DNA from: Anaeromyxobacter sp. | GTDB taxonomy: Bacteria; Myxococcota; Myxococcia; Myxococcales; Anaeromyxobacteraceae | Length of the DNA: 64,000 bases | Assembly (NCBI GenBank): GCA_016718565.1 | Contig: JADKCZ010000001.1 | Span: forward strand, 1,178,001-1,242,000 | Direction of reading: 5' to 3' | Made by a program: the position numbers and the translations under genes | Notes under the pieces: generated by a model | Databases searched by the model: none | What the model was told of the DNA's origin: nothing | What the model saw: only the letters and a program-made list of their open reading frames with translations | Shown: piece after piece, positions 35,436-45,067 of the stretch | Numbering within the stretch: position 1 is the first letter of the stretch | Layout: every line of letters starts with the position of its first letter

Positions 35436-36899
35436 ATGGCTGATCCGACCGTCGCAGAGCTGGCGAAGAACCTGGCGGACACCCAGACCGCGCTCAACAT
35501 CGTCTACACGGTGCTGGCCGGCGCCCTGGTGATGTTCATGCAGGCCGGCTTCGCCCTGGTGGAGACCGGCCTGACGCGGGCCAAGAACGTGGCCCACACC
35601 ATGGGCATGAACTTCTTCGTCTACGCCATCGGCATCCTGGGCTTCTACTTCGTCGGCTTCGGCCTGCAGATGGGCTCGTTCGGCCCCATGCCCACCTTCG
35701 GCGGCGACGCCACGCTCTCCTCGCCGATGTTCGCCGTCGAGCTCTTCGGTAAGCCGTTCGAGCTCTTCGGCACCAGCGGCTTCATGCTCCCGCCGGCCAT
35801 GTTCACGCCGGCGGTGGCCACCATGTTCTTCTTCCAGATGGTGTTCATGGACACCACCTGCACCATCCCCACCGGCGCGGCGGCCGAGCGCTGGAAGATC
35901 ACCAGCTTCATCATCTTCTCCTTCGTGATCTCCACCCTCATCTACCCGATCTACGGCGCCTGGGTCTGGGGCGGCGGCTGGCTGGCGGACCTCGGCGCCA
36001 ACTTCGGCCTGGGCCACGGCCACGTCGACTTCGCCGGCTCCTCGGTGGTGCACATGACCGGCGGCGTGATGGCCTTCGTGCTGGCCAAGATGATCGGCCC
36101 GCGCATCGGCAAGTACACCTCCGACGGCCGGGTCAACCCCATCCCGGCCCACAACATCGCCCAGGTCATGACCGGCACCTTCATCCTGGCCTTCGGCTGG
36201 TTCGGCTTCAACGCCGGCTCCACGCTGTCGGGCATGGACACCCAGCTGGCCATCGCGGCCCTGAACACCATGCTGGCCTCCGCCGCTGGCGCCTTCGGCG
36301 CCTACGTCTTCGTCAAGATCAAGTTCGGCAAGCCCGACCCGACCTGGCTGGCCAACGGCATGCTGGCCGGCCTGGTGGCCATCACCGCTCCCTGCGCCTT
36401 CCTCGAGTCCTGGGCGGCCATCCTGGTGGGCGCCATCGCCGGCGTGCTGGTGGTGGTGGCGGCCATCTTCATCGACACCAGGCTCAAGGTCGACGATCCG
36501 GTCGGCGCGGTGGCGGTGCACGGCGTCAACGGCGCCTGGGGCATCGTGGCGCTGGGGCTCTTCGCCAACGGCAAGTACGGCGAGGGCTGGAACGGCGTGG
36601 CGGGCAAGGTGACCGGCCTCTTCTACGGCGACGCCGGGCAGCTCTACGCCAACCTGATCGGCATCGTGGCCAACGTCCTCTGGGTGGCCCCGGTGGCGGC
36701 GCTGACCTTCTGGGTCATCGGCAAGCTGGTCGGCAACCGGGCCTCGGCCGAGTCGGAGGTGGCCGGCCTCGACATCGACGAGATGGGCGTGCACGGCTAC
36801 GTCTTCGACTCCGGCCCGACGCACGGGCTGGCGCCGCGGGGGGGTGAGCCCTCCAGGTCGCCGGCCGCGGTCGGCGCGCTGTCGCCGAGCCACGAGTAG
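35436..36899 (+). CDS. amt: ammonium transporter (Amt/MEP/Rh family), copy 1
   Basis: This 487-residue membrane protein has about 11-12 helices. The ATG at 35436 follows GGGAGAGA. Conserved elements are MFMQAGFALVETGLTRAKN, FFFQMVFMDTTCTIPTGAAAERWK, the twin-His region DFAGSSVVHMTGGVMAFVLA, FGWFGFNAGSTLSG, TAPCAFLE and DDPVGAVAVHGVNGAWGIVALGLFA. It is expected to move ammonium across the inner membrane. The tail (residues 450-487) is long and unlike typical Amt C-termini. A strong terminator follows at 36983. An aberrant PII gene lies one gene away on the opposite strand. Confidence 0.95.
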   Translation: MADPTVAELAKNLADTQTALNIVYTVLAGALVMFMQAGFALVETGLTRAKNVAHTMGMNFFVYAIGILGFYFVGFGLQMGSFGPMPTFGGDATLSSPMFAVELFGKPFELFGTSGFMLPPAMFTPAVATMFFFQMVFMDTTCTIPTGAAAERWKITSFIIFSFVISTLIYPIYGAWVWGGGWLADLGANFGLGHGHVDFAGSSVVHMTGGVMAFVLAKMIGPRIGKYTSDGRVNPIPAHNIAQVMTGTFILAFGWFGFNAGSTLSGMDTQLAIAALNTMLASAAGAFGAYVFVKIKFGKPDPTWLANGMLAGLVAITAPCAFLESWAAILVGAIAGVLVVVAAIFIDTRLKVDDPVGAVAVHGVNGAWGIVALGLFANGKYGEGWNGVAGKVTGLFYGDAGQLYANLIGIVANVLWVAPVAALTFWVIGKLVGNRASAESEVAGLDIDEMGVHGYVFDSGPTHGLAPRGGEPSRSPAAVGALSPSHE

Positions 36900-36982
36900 C
36901 GGGTGCAGGGCTGGCCTCGCCCCCGCGGGGGGGCAGAGGCCTGGGAACGGGCAGCAGAGGGGTCTGCTGCGCGCGGGTGAGG

Positions 36983-37020
36983 CGTCCGGGGATCGAGTGA
37001 TCCCCGGACGTCTCTTTTTT
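36983..37020 (+). terminator. intrinsic terminator of the first amt gene
   Basis: A perfect 12-base-pair stem (36983-36994 with 36999-37010) with a GAGT loop is followed by TCTCTTTTTT. It is 83 bases after the Amt stop. The T-run ends where the convergent DMT exporter gene stops, so the structure ends plus-strand transcription cleanly. Confidence 0.92.
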
Positions 37021-37856
37021 CAGCGCTCCGTGGCCACGGCCACGCCGCTCGCCAGCACCAGCGCCGCGCCGACCAGGCCGACCCCGTCGATGGTCTCGCC
37101 GAAGGCCGCCCAGCCGATGAGCGCGGCGGTGAGGGGCTCGAGGTAGGAGAGCGCCCCCACCACGGCCGACGGGATCAGGTTCACCCCGCGGAAGAAGAGG
37201 GTGGTGGCGAGCACGCCGCACACCAGCGAGCCCAGGCCCACCCGCAGCGCCCCCGGGCCCGCGTCCGGGATGGCCCCGCCGCCGAAGACCAGCAGCAGCA
37301 CCCCGGCCGACACCAGCGCGTGCAAGGACACCACGGCCGGCGGCGAGAAGGACCGCCCGGCCCGCTGCGCCGCGAAGACGAAGGCGGCGTAGAAGACGGC
37401 GCTGGTGGCGCCCAGCCCGGCGGTCACCAGGGCCACCTCCTCGCCCGGGTGCCAGACCAGCAGCGCCAGCCCCAGCAGCGACACCGGGGTGGCCACCAGG
37501 GCGCGCCGCGAGCGGCGCTCGCCGGTGAGGAGCGGCGCCAGCAGGGTGACGAGGAGCGGCGCCAGGTAGTGGGTCAGCACCGCCACCGCCACCGGGCCGC
37601 GGTCGATGGCGGCGAAGTAGAAGCCCACGCTGCCGGCGTCGGCCACCCCGAGCAGCAGCAGCGCCACCACGGCGCCCCGGTCGCGGAAGGGGGCGCGCGA
37701 CACCACCAGCGGCAGGGGCAGCGCCATCACCAGCAGCGCCAGCCAGGCGGCCTGCGCCGGCGGCAGGCCGGCCGGGCGCAGCACCAGCGACCAGCCGCCC
37801 CAGAGGACGGCCGCCAGGGCCGTCAGGCCCGCTCCGATGGCCCGGTCGCCGCGCAT
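37020..37856 (-). CDS. EamA/DMT-superfamily transporter
   Basis: This 278-residue membrane protein has ten predicted helices in two five-helix halves. TALAAVLWGGWSLVLR begins the first EamA repeat, and GATSAVFYAAFVFAAQRAG begins the second; the end is GAALVLASGVAVATER. It probably exports an amino acid or other small metabolite, but the substrate cannot be predicted. It lies 65 bases after the PII-like gene on the same strand, so the two may form an operon, and it converges on the amt gene. Confidence 0.88.
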   Translation of the reverse strand: MRGDRAIGAGLTALAAVLWGGWSLVLRPAGLPPAQAAWLALLVMALPLPLVVSRAPFRDRGAVVALLLLGVADAGSVGFYFAAIDRGPVAVAVLTHYLAPLLVTLLAPLLTGERRSRRALVATPVSLLGLALLVWHPGEEVALVTAGLGATSAVFYAAFVFAAQRAGRSFSPPAVVSLHALVSAGVLLLVFGGGAIPDAGPGALRVGLGSLVCGVLATTLFFRGVNLIPSAVVGALSYLEPLTAALIGWAAFGETIDGVGLVGAALVLASGVAVATER

Positions 37857-37921
37857 GGGGCGCGCACCATGGCACGGGCCGGCGCGGGCGCGAAGGGAGG
37901 GGACCCGGCCGGGCGGTCACC

Positions 37922-38254
37922 TCACAGGGCGCCCTCGCCCCGCTCCCCGGTGCGGAGCCTGACCACCTCGTCCACCGGCCCGGCGTGCAGCAGCCCGTCG
38001 TCGGCGCGGCCGGTGCGGAGCCAGCGGGTCAGGTCGTGCAGGAGGCGCGGCGCCAGCGGGGAGGGCACCACCAGCTCGATGCGCAGCAGCGGGGCCAGGT
38101 CGGGCGGGGTGGCCACGCCGCGGTACCGCCCGCCGGCCACCCCGGTGGCGCCCTTCACCTCGGTCACGGTGAGCCCGCCCACCCAGTCGAGGGAGAGGAC
38201 GCGCTTCACGTCGTCCAGCCGGCCCGGGGGAACGATGGCCTCGAGCTTGGTCAT
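37922..38254 (-). CDS. aberrant PII-family signalling protein
   Basis: This 110-residue protein matches GlnB/GlnK overall: [38 protein letters not shown], and the C-terminal [14 protein letters not shown], which keeps the RxR-TGE phosphate contacts. The T-loop is altered. It is two residues shorter, keeps a YRG triplet, but the position of Tyr51, the uridylylation site, is Thr in YRGVATPPD. The Gln39 position (in GATGVAG, normally GFGRQKG) and the Lys90 position (DDGL, normally GDGK) are also changed. It probably has lost classical 2-oxoglutarate/uridylyl control. It lies near an Amt gene. Confidence 0.85.
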   Translation of the reverse strand: MTKLEAIVPPGRLDDVKRVLSLDWVGGLTVTEVKGATGVAGGRYRGVATPPDLAPLLRIELVVPSPLAPRLLHDLTRWLRTGRADDGLLHAGPVDEVVRLRTGERGEGAL

Positions 38255-38347
38255 GCGGACGCCTCCTCGGCGGGCAGCGCCAGGTGCGAGGCGCCTGGGA
38301 GGGGGCGCTTGCACGGAGGGTGCCGGGGGGGGGGGCGGCTTCGGCGG

Positions 38348-38575
<228 letters not shown>

Positions 38576-38586
38576 CGAAGTTGCGC

Positions 38587-38625
38587 TCTCCCTCTCCCCT
38601 CCGGGGAGAGGGCCGGGGTGAGGGG
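38587..38625. repeat. REP-like palindrome, left copy
   Basis: Ten-base perfect arms (CCCTCTCCCC at 38590-38599, GGGGAGAGGG at 38603-38612) with a three-base loop and the flanking CCGGGGTGAGGGG. It is the same element as at 19242 and 39964, placed directly next to the hexamer array. Confidence 0.8.
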
Positions 38626-38673
38626 CTCCTCGACGACCTCGACGGTGTTCGAGCGGCTGGAGCGGGACGGGCT

Positions 38674-38715
38674 TGCATTGCAGCCTCCCCCTGCGGGTGA
38701 GGAGGCTGCAATGCA
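38674..38715. promoter_or_regulatory. inverted repeat over the RBS and ATG of four-helix gene A
   Basis: The two arms are perfect: 38674-38688 pairs with 38701-38715 (15 base pairs, loop of 12). The right arm contains the GGAGG ribosome-binding site (38701-38705) and the ATG (38711). In an mRNA starting upstream, this hairpin would hide the initiation site. The left arm carries the same GGAGG-ATG arrangement on the minus strand (ATG at 38678). Confidence 0.85.
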
Positions 38716-39265
38716 CACACACTTCGACGCTCCGCTCCAGACGCTCTCTCACACTCCGGTGGCTGATCTCGCTGCTCCGGTGGCTGATCCCGCTGCTCCG
38801 GTGGCCAATCCAGCTGCTCCGGCGGCCGCCCCCGGTGCTCTCCCTGCTGCGGTTTCCGTTGCAGCACCAGTCCTCCCCTTCCAGCGGCTCGACGCGTACC
38901 GGGTGGCGAGGGAGCTGGCGCGGGCGGTCTGCACGGCGGGCATCGCGGACGCGGAGCTGCGCGACCAGGCCACGCGGGCGGCCAAGTCGGCGTTCCTGAA
39001 CCTGTGCGAGGGGCTGCCCGACGATCGGCCGGGGGTGCGCCGGCGGTACTTCCGGCAGGCGGACGGCTCGGTGCACGAGGTGGCCGGGGCGCTGGACCTG
39101 GCGGCGGCCATCGGGGCGCTCGACGAGGAGGTGGCCCGGCAGGGCATCGCCCTGGCCGCCCGGGTGCGGGCGCTGCTGCGCGGGCTGCTGCGGCGAGGGA
39201 GGCCGGGGGAGCCGAGGCGACTGCCCTCGGCTCCCACGGTCCGCCCCCGGCCGGCTACCGGATGA
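38711..39265 (+). CDS. four-helix-bundle (S23-type) protein A
   Basis: This 184-residue protein has a disordered N-terminus (1-55) with an imperfect seven-residue repeat (PVADLAA, PVADPAA, PVANPAA). It is followed by a four-helix-bundle domain at about 58-165: QRLDAYRVARELARAV, LRDQATRAAKSAFLNLCEG, RRYFRQADGSVHEVAGALDL. The R-x-AAKSA-x-LN-x-x-EG segment is the family hallmark; members were first found in intervening sequences of 23S rRNA and include bAvd of diversity-generating retroelements. Function here is unknown. The ATG has GGAGG 5 bases upstream but lies in a hairpin. It overlaps gene B convergently by 11 bases. Confidence 0.78.
   Translation: MHTHFDAPLQTLSHTPVADLAAPVADPAAPVANPAAPAAAPGALPAAVSVAAPVLPFQRLDAYRVARELARAVCTAGIADAELRDQATRAAKSAFLNLCEGLPDDRPGVRRRYFRQADGSVHEVAGALDLAAAIGALDEEVARQGIALAARVRALLRGLLRRGRPGEPRRLPSAPTVRPRPATG
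38754..38823. repeat. 21-base minisatellite in the N-terminus of gene A
   Basis: Three full units and a partial fourth of CTCCGGTGGCTGATCYCGCTG and variants, each encoding seven residues (A-P-V-A-D/N-x-A). The first two units differ at one base. A unit length divisible by three keeps the frame if units are gained or lost. Confidence 0.8.
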
Positions 39266-39791
39266 GCCCGGTGAGCAGGGCCACCAGCCGGTGGGCCACC
39301 TGGTTCACCCGGGCCGCCGCGGCCGGGGAGGCGTCCCCGCAGGAGGCGGCGATCTCCACCGCCGCCGCGGCCTCGCCGGCCTCGGCGCGGGCGATGGCGA
39401 AGGAGCGGGCCTTGTCCGGGCGCGAGACCCGGCCCGCGCCCTCGGCCGTGTTGAGGCTCGCCGACTTGGCCGAGCGCAGCGCCTCGTCGCGCAGCTTGGG
39501 GTCACGCACCTGGGCCGCACGGACCGCCGCGAGCAGCTCCAGCGCCACGCCGTAGGCGATGAGCCGGTGGTGGGGGAGGGAGACCCCGCCCGCGCCGAGC
39601 GGAGAGGAGGAGGGACCCTGGTGACCCGAGGATGGAGAGGAGGAACTCCTGGGACCCGAGGCAGTGGAGGAGGAACCCCTGGGACCCGAGGCCAATGAAG
39701 AGGAACCCGCGGGACCCGAGGCCGGAGAAGAGGTGAACCCGCGGGGAACCGTTGCCGTGTGATCAGCGAAGAGCGAGTGGTGGTCGTTCAT
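39255..39791 (-). CDS. four-helix-bundle (S23-type) protein B
   Basis: This 178-residue protein has a disordered Ser/Pro/Gly N-terminus (about 20-68) made of ten-residue repeats such as SSSTASGPRS. The four-helix domain follows at about 76-178: HRLIAYGVALELLAAV, LRDEALRSAKSASLNTAEGAGR, DKARSFAIARAEAGEAAAAV, VNQVAHRLVALLTGL. It shares the R-L-x-A-Y opening and AKSA-x-LN-x-x-EG core with protein A, so the two are paralogues, though not near-identical. AAGGAG lies 6 bases before the ATG at 39791, and both are inside a perfect inverted repeat. Function unknown; possibly an RNA- or nucleic-acid-binding bundle (family inference). Confidence 0.8.
   Translation of the reverse strand: MNDHHSLFADHTATVPRGFTSSPASGPAGSSSLASGPRGSSSTASGPRSSSSPSSGHQGPSSSPLGAGGVSLPHHRLIAYGVALELLAAVRAAQVRDPKLRDEALRSAKSASLNTAEGAGRVSRPDKARSFAIARAEAGEAAAAVEIAASCGDASPAAAARVNQVAHRLVALLTGLIR
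39607..39740. repeat. 30-base minisatellite in the N-terminus of gene B
   Basis: Four or so imperfect 30-base units containing GGGACCCGAGGC and AGAGGAACCC, encoding Ser-rich decapeptides on the minus strand. The unit is unrelated to the 21-base unit of gene A, so both paralogues gained repetitive N-termini independently. Confidence 0.75.
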
Positions 39792-39834
39792 GTCGCGCTC
39801 CTTTCACCCCGAGAAGGAGCGCGACATGAACGAC
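39783..39834. promoter_or_regulatory. 21-bp perfect inverted repeat over the RBS and ATG of gene B
   Basis: Positions 39783-39803 are the exact complement of 39814-39834, with a ten-base loop. Both arms hold AAGGAGCGCGACATGAAC, that is, a ribosome-binding site and an ATG in each direction: gene B on the minus strand (ATG at 39791) and a short ORF on the plus strand (ATG at 39826). It could form an RNA hairpin hiding initiation or be a recognition site for a DNA-acting protein. Confidence 0.88.
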
Positions 39835-39963
39835 GGCACCCATGAGCCCGAGCCCACCCGGCGCGTCTCAGGAGTACGCCGCACGCGCAGTGACGGGCGC
39901 AGCCCGGCGCGAGCGTGCCAGTGCGAGCAGCAGCGACGAGTGGGCGCCCTGACCCCTGGCGGC

Positions 39964-40010
39964 CCCCTCACCCCGGCCCTCTCCCCCAGCAAGCTGGGGG
40001 AGAGGGTGAG
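39964..40010. repeat. REP-like palindrome, right copy
   Basis: Fourteen-base perfect arms (39977-39990 and 39993-40006, CCCTCTCCCCCAGC and its complement) with a two-base loop and flanking CCTCACCCCGG. The array begins ten bases further on. It is the best palindrome of the three copies. Confidence 0.85.
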
Positions 40011-40019
40011 CAACCAGCT

Positions 40020-40155
<136 letters not shown>

Positions 40156-40217
40156 GCGCCGATATCGCGCGCCGCCCCGCCTGTCCCCTCCCGCCAACCG
40201 GGGGTACCATCTCCCCG

Positions 40218-41507
40218 ATGACCGAGTACGAGCCCTTCGTCTCCCTCGGGCTGGCCGCCGCCGCCGGGCTCCTCATCGGCCTGGAGCGCGAGCGCTCGGC
40301 GCCGGAGCAGCCCACCGATCCCTTCCTGGGCGGCGCCCGCACCCACCCGCTCTTCGCCCTGGTGGGCGGGGTCGCCACCCTGGCGGCCCGCGAGCTCGGG
40401 CCGCTCTTCGCCCTCATGGCGCTCGGCGCGCTGGTGGCCTTCCTGGTGGTGAACTACCAGGGGGACGTGTCGCGCGACCGCGGCCGCGGCATCACCTCCG
40501 AGGCCGCCTTCCTGCTCTCCTTCCTGCTGGGCGTGCTGGCCTGCACCCGCGGGGTGATCGAGCCCACCAGCCGGCGCATCTTCGTGGTGGCCGGCGTGGC
40601 GGTGGTGGCCACCTTCTTGCTCTCCGCGCGCCCCACCACCCGCAGGCTGGCCCAGGCCATGAGCCGCGAGGACGTGGCCTCCACCCTGAAGTTCCTGGTG
40701 GTGGCGGTGGTGGTGCTGCCGCTCCTGCCCGACCGGACCTTCGGGCCGCTCGACGTGCTCAACCCCTTCGACGTGGGCCGGCTCATGGTGCTCATCTCGG
40801 CCCTCTCCTTCGTTGGGTACGCCGGCATCCGGCTGCTCGGGCCGCAGCGCGGCCTGGGGCTGACCGGCGTGGTGGGCGGCCTGGTCTCCTCCACCGCGGT
40901 GACCCTCTCCATGTCCGGCCGGGCGCGCGAGCGGCCGGAGCTGGCCGACTCGGCGGCCCTGGCGGTGGTGCTGGCCTCCACCATCATGTTCGTGCGGGTC
41001 TTCGCCATCGTGGCGGTGGTCAACCCGGCGCTGCAGGCCGACCTGGCCTTCCCGGTGGCGGCGGCCGCGGCGGCGGGGCTGGTGGCCAGCCTGCTGCTCT
41101 GGCTCCGCTCGCGGCGGTCGGGCACGGAGGGGGCCGCGGTGACCTTCACCAACCCCTTCGAGCTGGGGCGGGCGCTGCAGTTCGCCCTGCTCTTCGCGGT
41201 GGTGCTGCTGGGCAGCAAGGCGGCGGCGCTCTACCTGGGCACGGCCGGCACCTACGCCGCCGGCCTGCTGGCCGGCACCACCGACGTGGACGCCATCACC
41301 CTCTCGATGGCCCGGCTGGGCGGCGTCGAGGTGACCCACCAGGTGGCCGCCACCACCATCTTCCTGGGGGCCGCCTCCAACACGCTGGCCAAGGGCGTGA
41401 TGGCGGCGGTGCTGGGCGGCTGGCCGTTCGGTCGGCGCGTGCTGGTGGCGCTCCTCGCCATGCTGGCGGCCGGCGCCGGCGGCGTGGCCCTGGCCTGGGC
41501 GTTATGA
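40218..41507 (+). CDS. MgtC/SapB-DUF4010 family membrane protein
   Basis: This 429-residue protein has about 12 predicted helices. The N-terminal MgtC-like part has LGLAAAAGLLIGLERERS, PLFALVGGVATLAA and RGRGITSEAAFLLSFLLGVLA. The C-terminal DUF4010-like half follows (RLMVLISALSFVGYAGIRLLG, then GLVSSTAVTLSMSGRAR, TDVDAITLSMARL). The ATG at 40218 is about 60 bases after the hexamer array. Family members are inner-membrane proteins linked to magnesium stress or ion transport, but the exact role is unknown. It ends 7 bases before the next gene. Confidence 0.85.
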   Translation: MTEYEPFVSLGLAAAAGLLIGLERERSAPEQPTDPFLGGARTHPLFALVGGVATLAARELGPLFALMALGALVAFLVVNYQGDVSRDRGRGITSEAAFLLSFLLGVLACTRGVIEPTSRRIFVVAGVAVVATFLLSARPTTRRLAQAMSREDVASTLKFLVVAVVVLPLLPDRTFGPLDVLNPFDVGRLMVLISALSFVGYAGIRLLGPQRGLGLTGVVGGLVSSTAVTLSMSGRARERPELADSAALAVVLASTIMFVRVFAIVAVVNPALQADLAFPVAAAAAAGLVASLLLWLRSRRSGTEGAAVTFTNPFELGRALQFALLFAVVLLGSKAAALYLGTAGTYAAGLLAGTTDVDAITLSMARLGGVEVTHQVAATTIFLGAASNTLAKGVMAAVLGGWPFGRRVLVALLAMLAAGAGGVALAWAL

Positions 41508-41514
41508 CCGGGCC

Positions 41515-41919
41515 ATGAAGCAAGACATCGAGGTCCTCGAGGCCAACCAGGCGTTCTACCGCGCGTTCACGGCGCGCGACGTGGAGGCCATGGCGGCCCT
41601 GTGGGCCCGCCAGGCGCCGGTGGCCTGCGTGCACCCCGGCTGGGACGTGCTCGACGGGCGCGAGGAGGTGCTGGGGAGCTTCCGCGCCATCCTCGAGTCG
41701 GGCGGCGCGCCCGAGGTGCGCTGCACGCTGGCCCAGGCCCACCTGCTCGGCGAGGTGGCCTTCGTCACCTGCCACGAGCTGGTGCAGGGCGCGCGCCTGG
41801 TGGCCACCAACCTCTTCGTGCGGGAGGAGGGGGCCTGGCGACTGTGCCACCACCAGGCCTCGCAGCTGGCGCCAGGGCAGGCGCGGGCCCGGCCGCCAGA
41901 GCCCGAGCTGCGCAGCTGA
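41515..41919 (+). CDS. SnoaL-like (NTF2-fold) protein
   Basis: This 134-residue NTF2-fold protein opens with EVLEANQAFYRAFTARDVEAM (first helix) and carries WARQAPVACVHPGWDVLDGR, AFVTCHELVQGARLVATNLF and GAWRLCHHQASQLA. It resembles the 'nuclear transport factor 2 family' proteins that bind small molecules or act as isomerases, but no catalytic set is clear. It follows the MgtC-like gene by 7 bases. Confidence 0.85.
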   Translation: MKQDIEVLEANQAFYRAFTARDVEAMAALWARQAPVACVHPGWDVLDGREEVLGSFRAILESGGAPEVRCTLAQAHLLGEVAFVTCHELVQGARLVATNLFVREEGAWRLCHHQASQLAPGQARARPPEPELRS

Positions 41920-41982
41920 ACAGTCCACCCGAAGTCCCGGCCGGTGCTACCATCCTGGCCGGCTCGTGGAGGGGGCCCACAC

Positions 41983-42402
41983 ATGATCTGGTGGCTCTGG
42001 GTGCTGGCCGGGATCGCGCTCCTGGCGTTCGAGGTGGCCACGCCGGGCGGCTTCTTCGCCCTGTTCTTCGGGGTGGGGGCGCTGCTGGTGGCGCCGCTGG
42101 CGGCCTTCGGCTTCTCCGAGACCGTGCAGTGGTTCGCCTTCTCGGTCCTCTCGCTGGTCGGCCTGGTGACCCTGCGCGGGCCGATGCTGCGGCGCCTCAA
42201 CCGCCAGCCGGAGCGCGCCGCCGAGCTGGTGGGCGAGCAGGCGGTGCTGCTCGCCGACCTGCCGGCCGGCGGCGAGGGGAAGGCCGAGCTGCGCGGCACC
42301 CCGTGGACCGCCCGCGCCACCTCCGGCATCCCGCTCAAGGCCGGGCAGCGCTGCCTGGTGGAGCGCGTGGACGGCCTCACCCTCTGGCTGCGCGCCGAGT
42401 AG
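41983..42402 (+). CDS. NfeD-family membrane protein
   Basis: This 139-residue protein has three to four hydrophobic segments (WWLWVLAGIALLAFEVATPGGFFALFFGVGALL and others). A C-terminal OB-like domain follows (ELVGEQAVLLADLPAGGEGKAELRG...LVERVDGLTLWL), as in NfeD. NfeD-type proteins work with SPFH-domain proteins in membrane quality control. The next gene is exactly such an SPFH protein, about 55 bases downstream, so this is a matched pair. The ATG at 41983 is chosen because the first membrane helix follows it directly. Confidence 0.92.
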   Translation: MIWWLWVLAGIALLAFEVATPGGFFALFFGVGALLVAPLAAFGFSETVQWFAFSVLSLVGLVTLRGPMLRRLNRQPERAAELVGEQAVLLADLPAGGEGKAELRGTPWTARATSGIPLKAGQRCLVERVDGLTLWLRAE

Positions 42403-42457
42403 CGGCGCGCCTCGACCCACACCCGGGCCGCCGCACGGGCCCCAAGGAAGGACCCTC

Positions 42458-43456
42458 ATGGAATCCGTCAGCGCCGCCCTCGTCATCTCCATCGTGGTGG
42501 CCATCTTCGCCATCTTCGTGGTCGTCAAGACCGCCGTGGTCGTCCCGCAGCAGAGCGCCTTCGTGGTGGAGCGGCTCGGCAAGTTCCAGGCGGTGCTCGA
42601 CGCCGGCTTCCACATCCTGCTGCCCTTCATCGACGTCATCCGCTACCGCCACACCTTGAAGGAGCAGGCGCTCGACATCCCCGAGCAGATCTGCATCACC
42701 AGCGACAACGTGCAGGTGGCGGTGGACGGCCTGATCTACCTGAAGGTGCTCGACCCGCAGCGGGCCAGCTACGGCATCTCCGACTACTACTACGCCATCA
42801 GCCAGCTGGCGCAGACCGCGCTGCGCAGCGAGGTCGGCAAGATCTCGCTCGACCGCACCTTCGAGGAGCGCGGCTACATCAACTCCCAGGTGGTGACCGA
42901 GCTCGACAAGGCCTCGGCCGCCTGGGGCGTCAAGGTGCTGCGCTACGAGATCAAGAACATCACCCCGCCGCAGGACGTGCTGGCCGCCATGGAGAAGCAG
43001 ATGCGGGCCGAGCGGGAGAAGCGGGCCGTCATCCTCGGCTCCGAGGGCGAGCGCGACGCCGCCGTCAACAGCGCCGAGGGGCAGAAGCAGCAGGTCATCA
43101 AGGCCTCCGAGGCCAAGCGGCAGCAGCAGATCAACGAGGCCGACGGCCAGGCCCACGCCATCCAGGCCATCGCCACCGCCACCGCCGAGGGCATCCGCAA
43201 GGTGGCCGAGGCCATCAACTCCGAGGGCGGCGTGGAGGCGGTGCAGCTCCGCGTGGCCGAGAAGTACGTCGAGCAGTTCGGCCACATCGCCAGGACCACC
43301 AACACGGTGGTCCTGCCGGCCAGCCTCTCCGACGTGGGCTCGATGATCGCCCTGGCCATGAACGTGCTCAAGACCGGCAAGCCCCAGGAGCCGCTGCGCA
43401 CCACCGCCGCGCCCCGGCCCGGCGCGCCGCCGTCCATGCCGCCGCGCCAGCCGTAG
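42458..43456 (+). CDS. SPFH/band-7 membrane protein (QmcA-like)
   Basis: This 332-residue protein has one N-terminal membrane helix (about 8-28). The SPFH core follows: VVPQQSAFVVERLGKFQAVLD, DIPEQICITSDNVQVAVDGLIY, RSEVGKISLDRTFEERGYIN and YEIKNITPPQDVLAAMEKQMRAE. A coiled coil rich in Glu/Lys/Gln comes next, then a Pro-rich tail. It forms oligomeric rings at the membrane. The upstream NfeD-like gene is its usual partner. Confidence 0.94.
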   Translation: MESVSAALVISIVVAIFAIFVVVKTAVVVPQQSAFVVERLGKFQAVLDAGFHILLPFIDVIRYRHTLKEQALDIPEQICITSDNVQVAVDGLIYLKVLDPQRASYGISDYYYAISQLAQTALRSEVGKISLDRTFEERGYINSQVVTELDKASAAWGVKVLRYEIKNITPPQDVLAAMEKQMRAEREKRAVILGSEGERDAAVNSAEGQKQQVIKASEAKRQQQINEADGQAHAIQAIATATAEGIRKVAEAINSEGGVEAVQLRVAEKYVEQFGHIARTTNTVVLPASLSDVGSMIALAMNVLKTGKPQEPLRTTAAPRPGAPPSMPPRQP

Positions 43457-43498
43457 GGCGCGGCCCCTGGCCCGCCGGCGGGGCGGGGGTCAAAGGGA

Positions 43499-43529
43499 AC
43501 GGGGGCCCGGCCGCTGGCCGAGCCCCCGT
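43499..43529 (-). terminator. hairpin terminator between SPFH and amt genes
   Basis: An eight-base outer stem (43499-43506 with 43522-43529) and a five-base inner stem around a GCT loop form a strong hairpin. On the minus strand it is followed by TCCCTTTGA, so it most likely ends the second amt transcript; it may also serve the SPFH gene from the other side. Confidence 0.7.
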
Positions 43530-43558
43530 CGATCGTCCCGGGGCGTCCCGGGGGGCGG

Positions 43559-44992
<1,434 letters not shown>

Positions 44993-45067
44993 CGGGCGGC
45001 GTCTCCTCGTGGAAGGTCCAGGGTGCGGAGCGCGCCGTGCGGTACGCGCGCCCTGGCCCTGCCCGAC

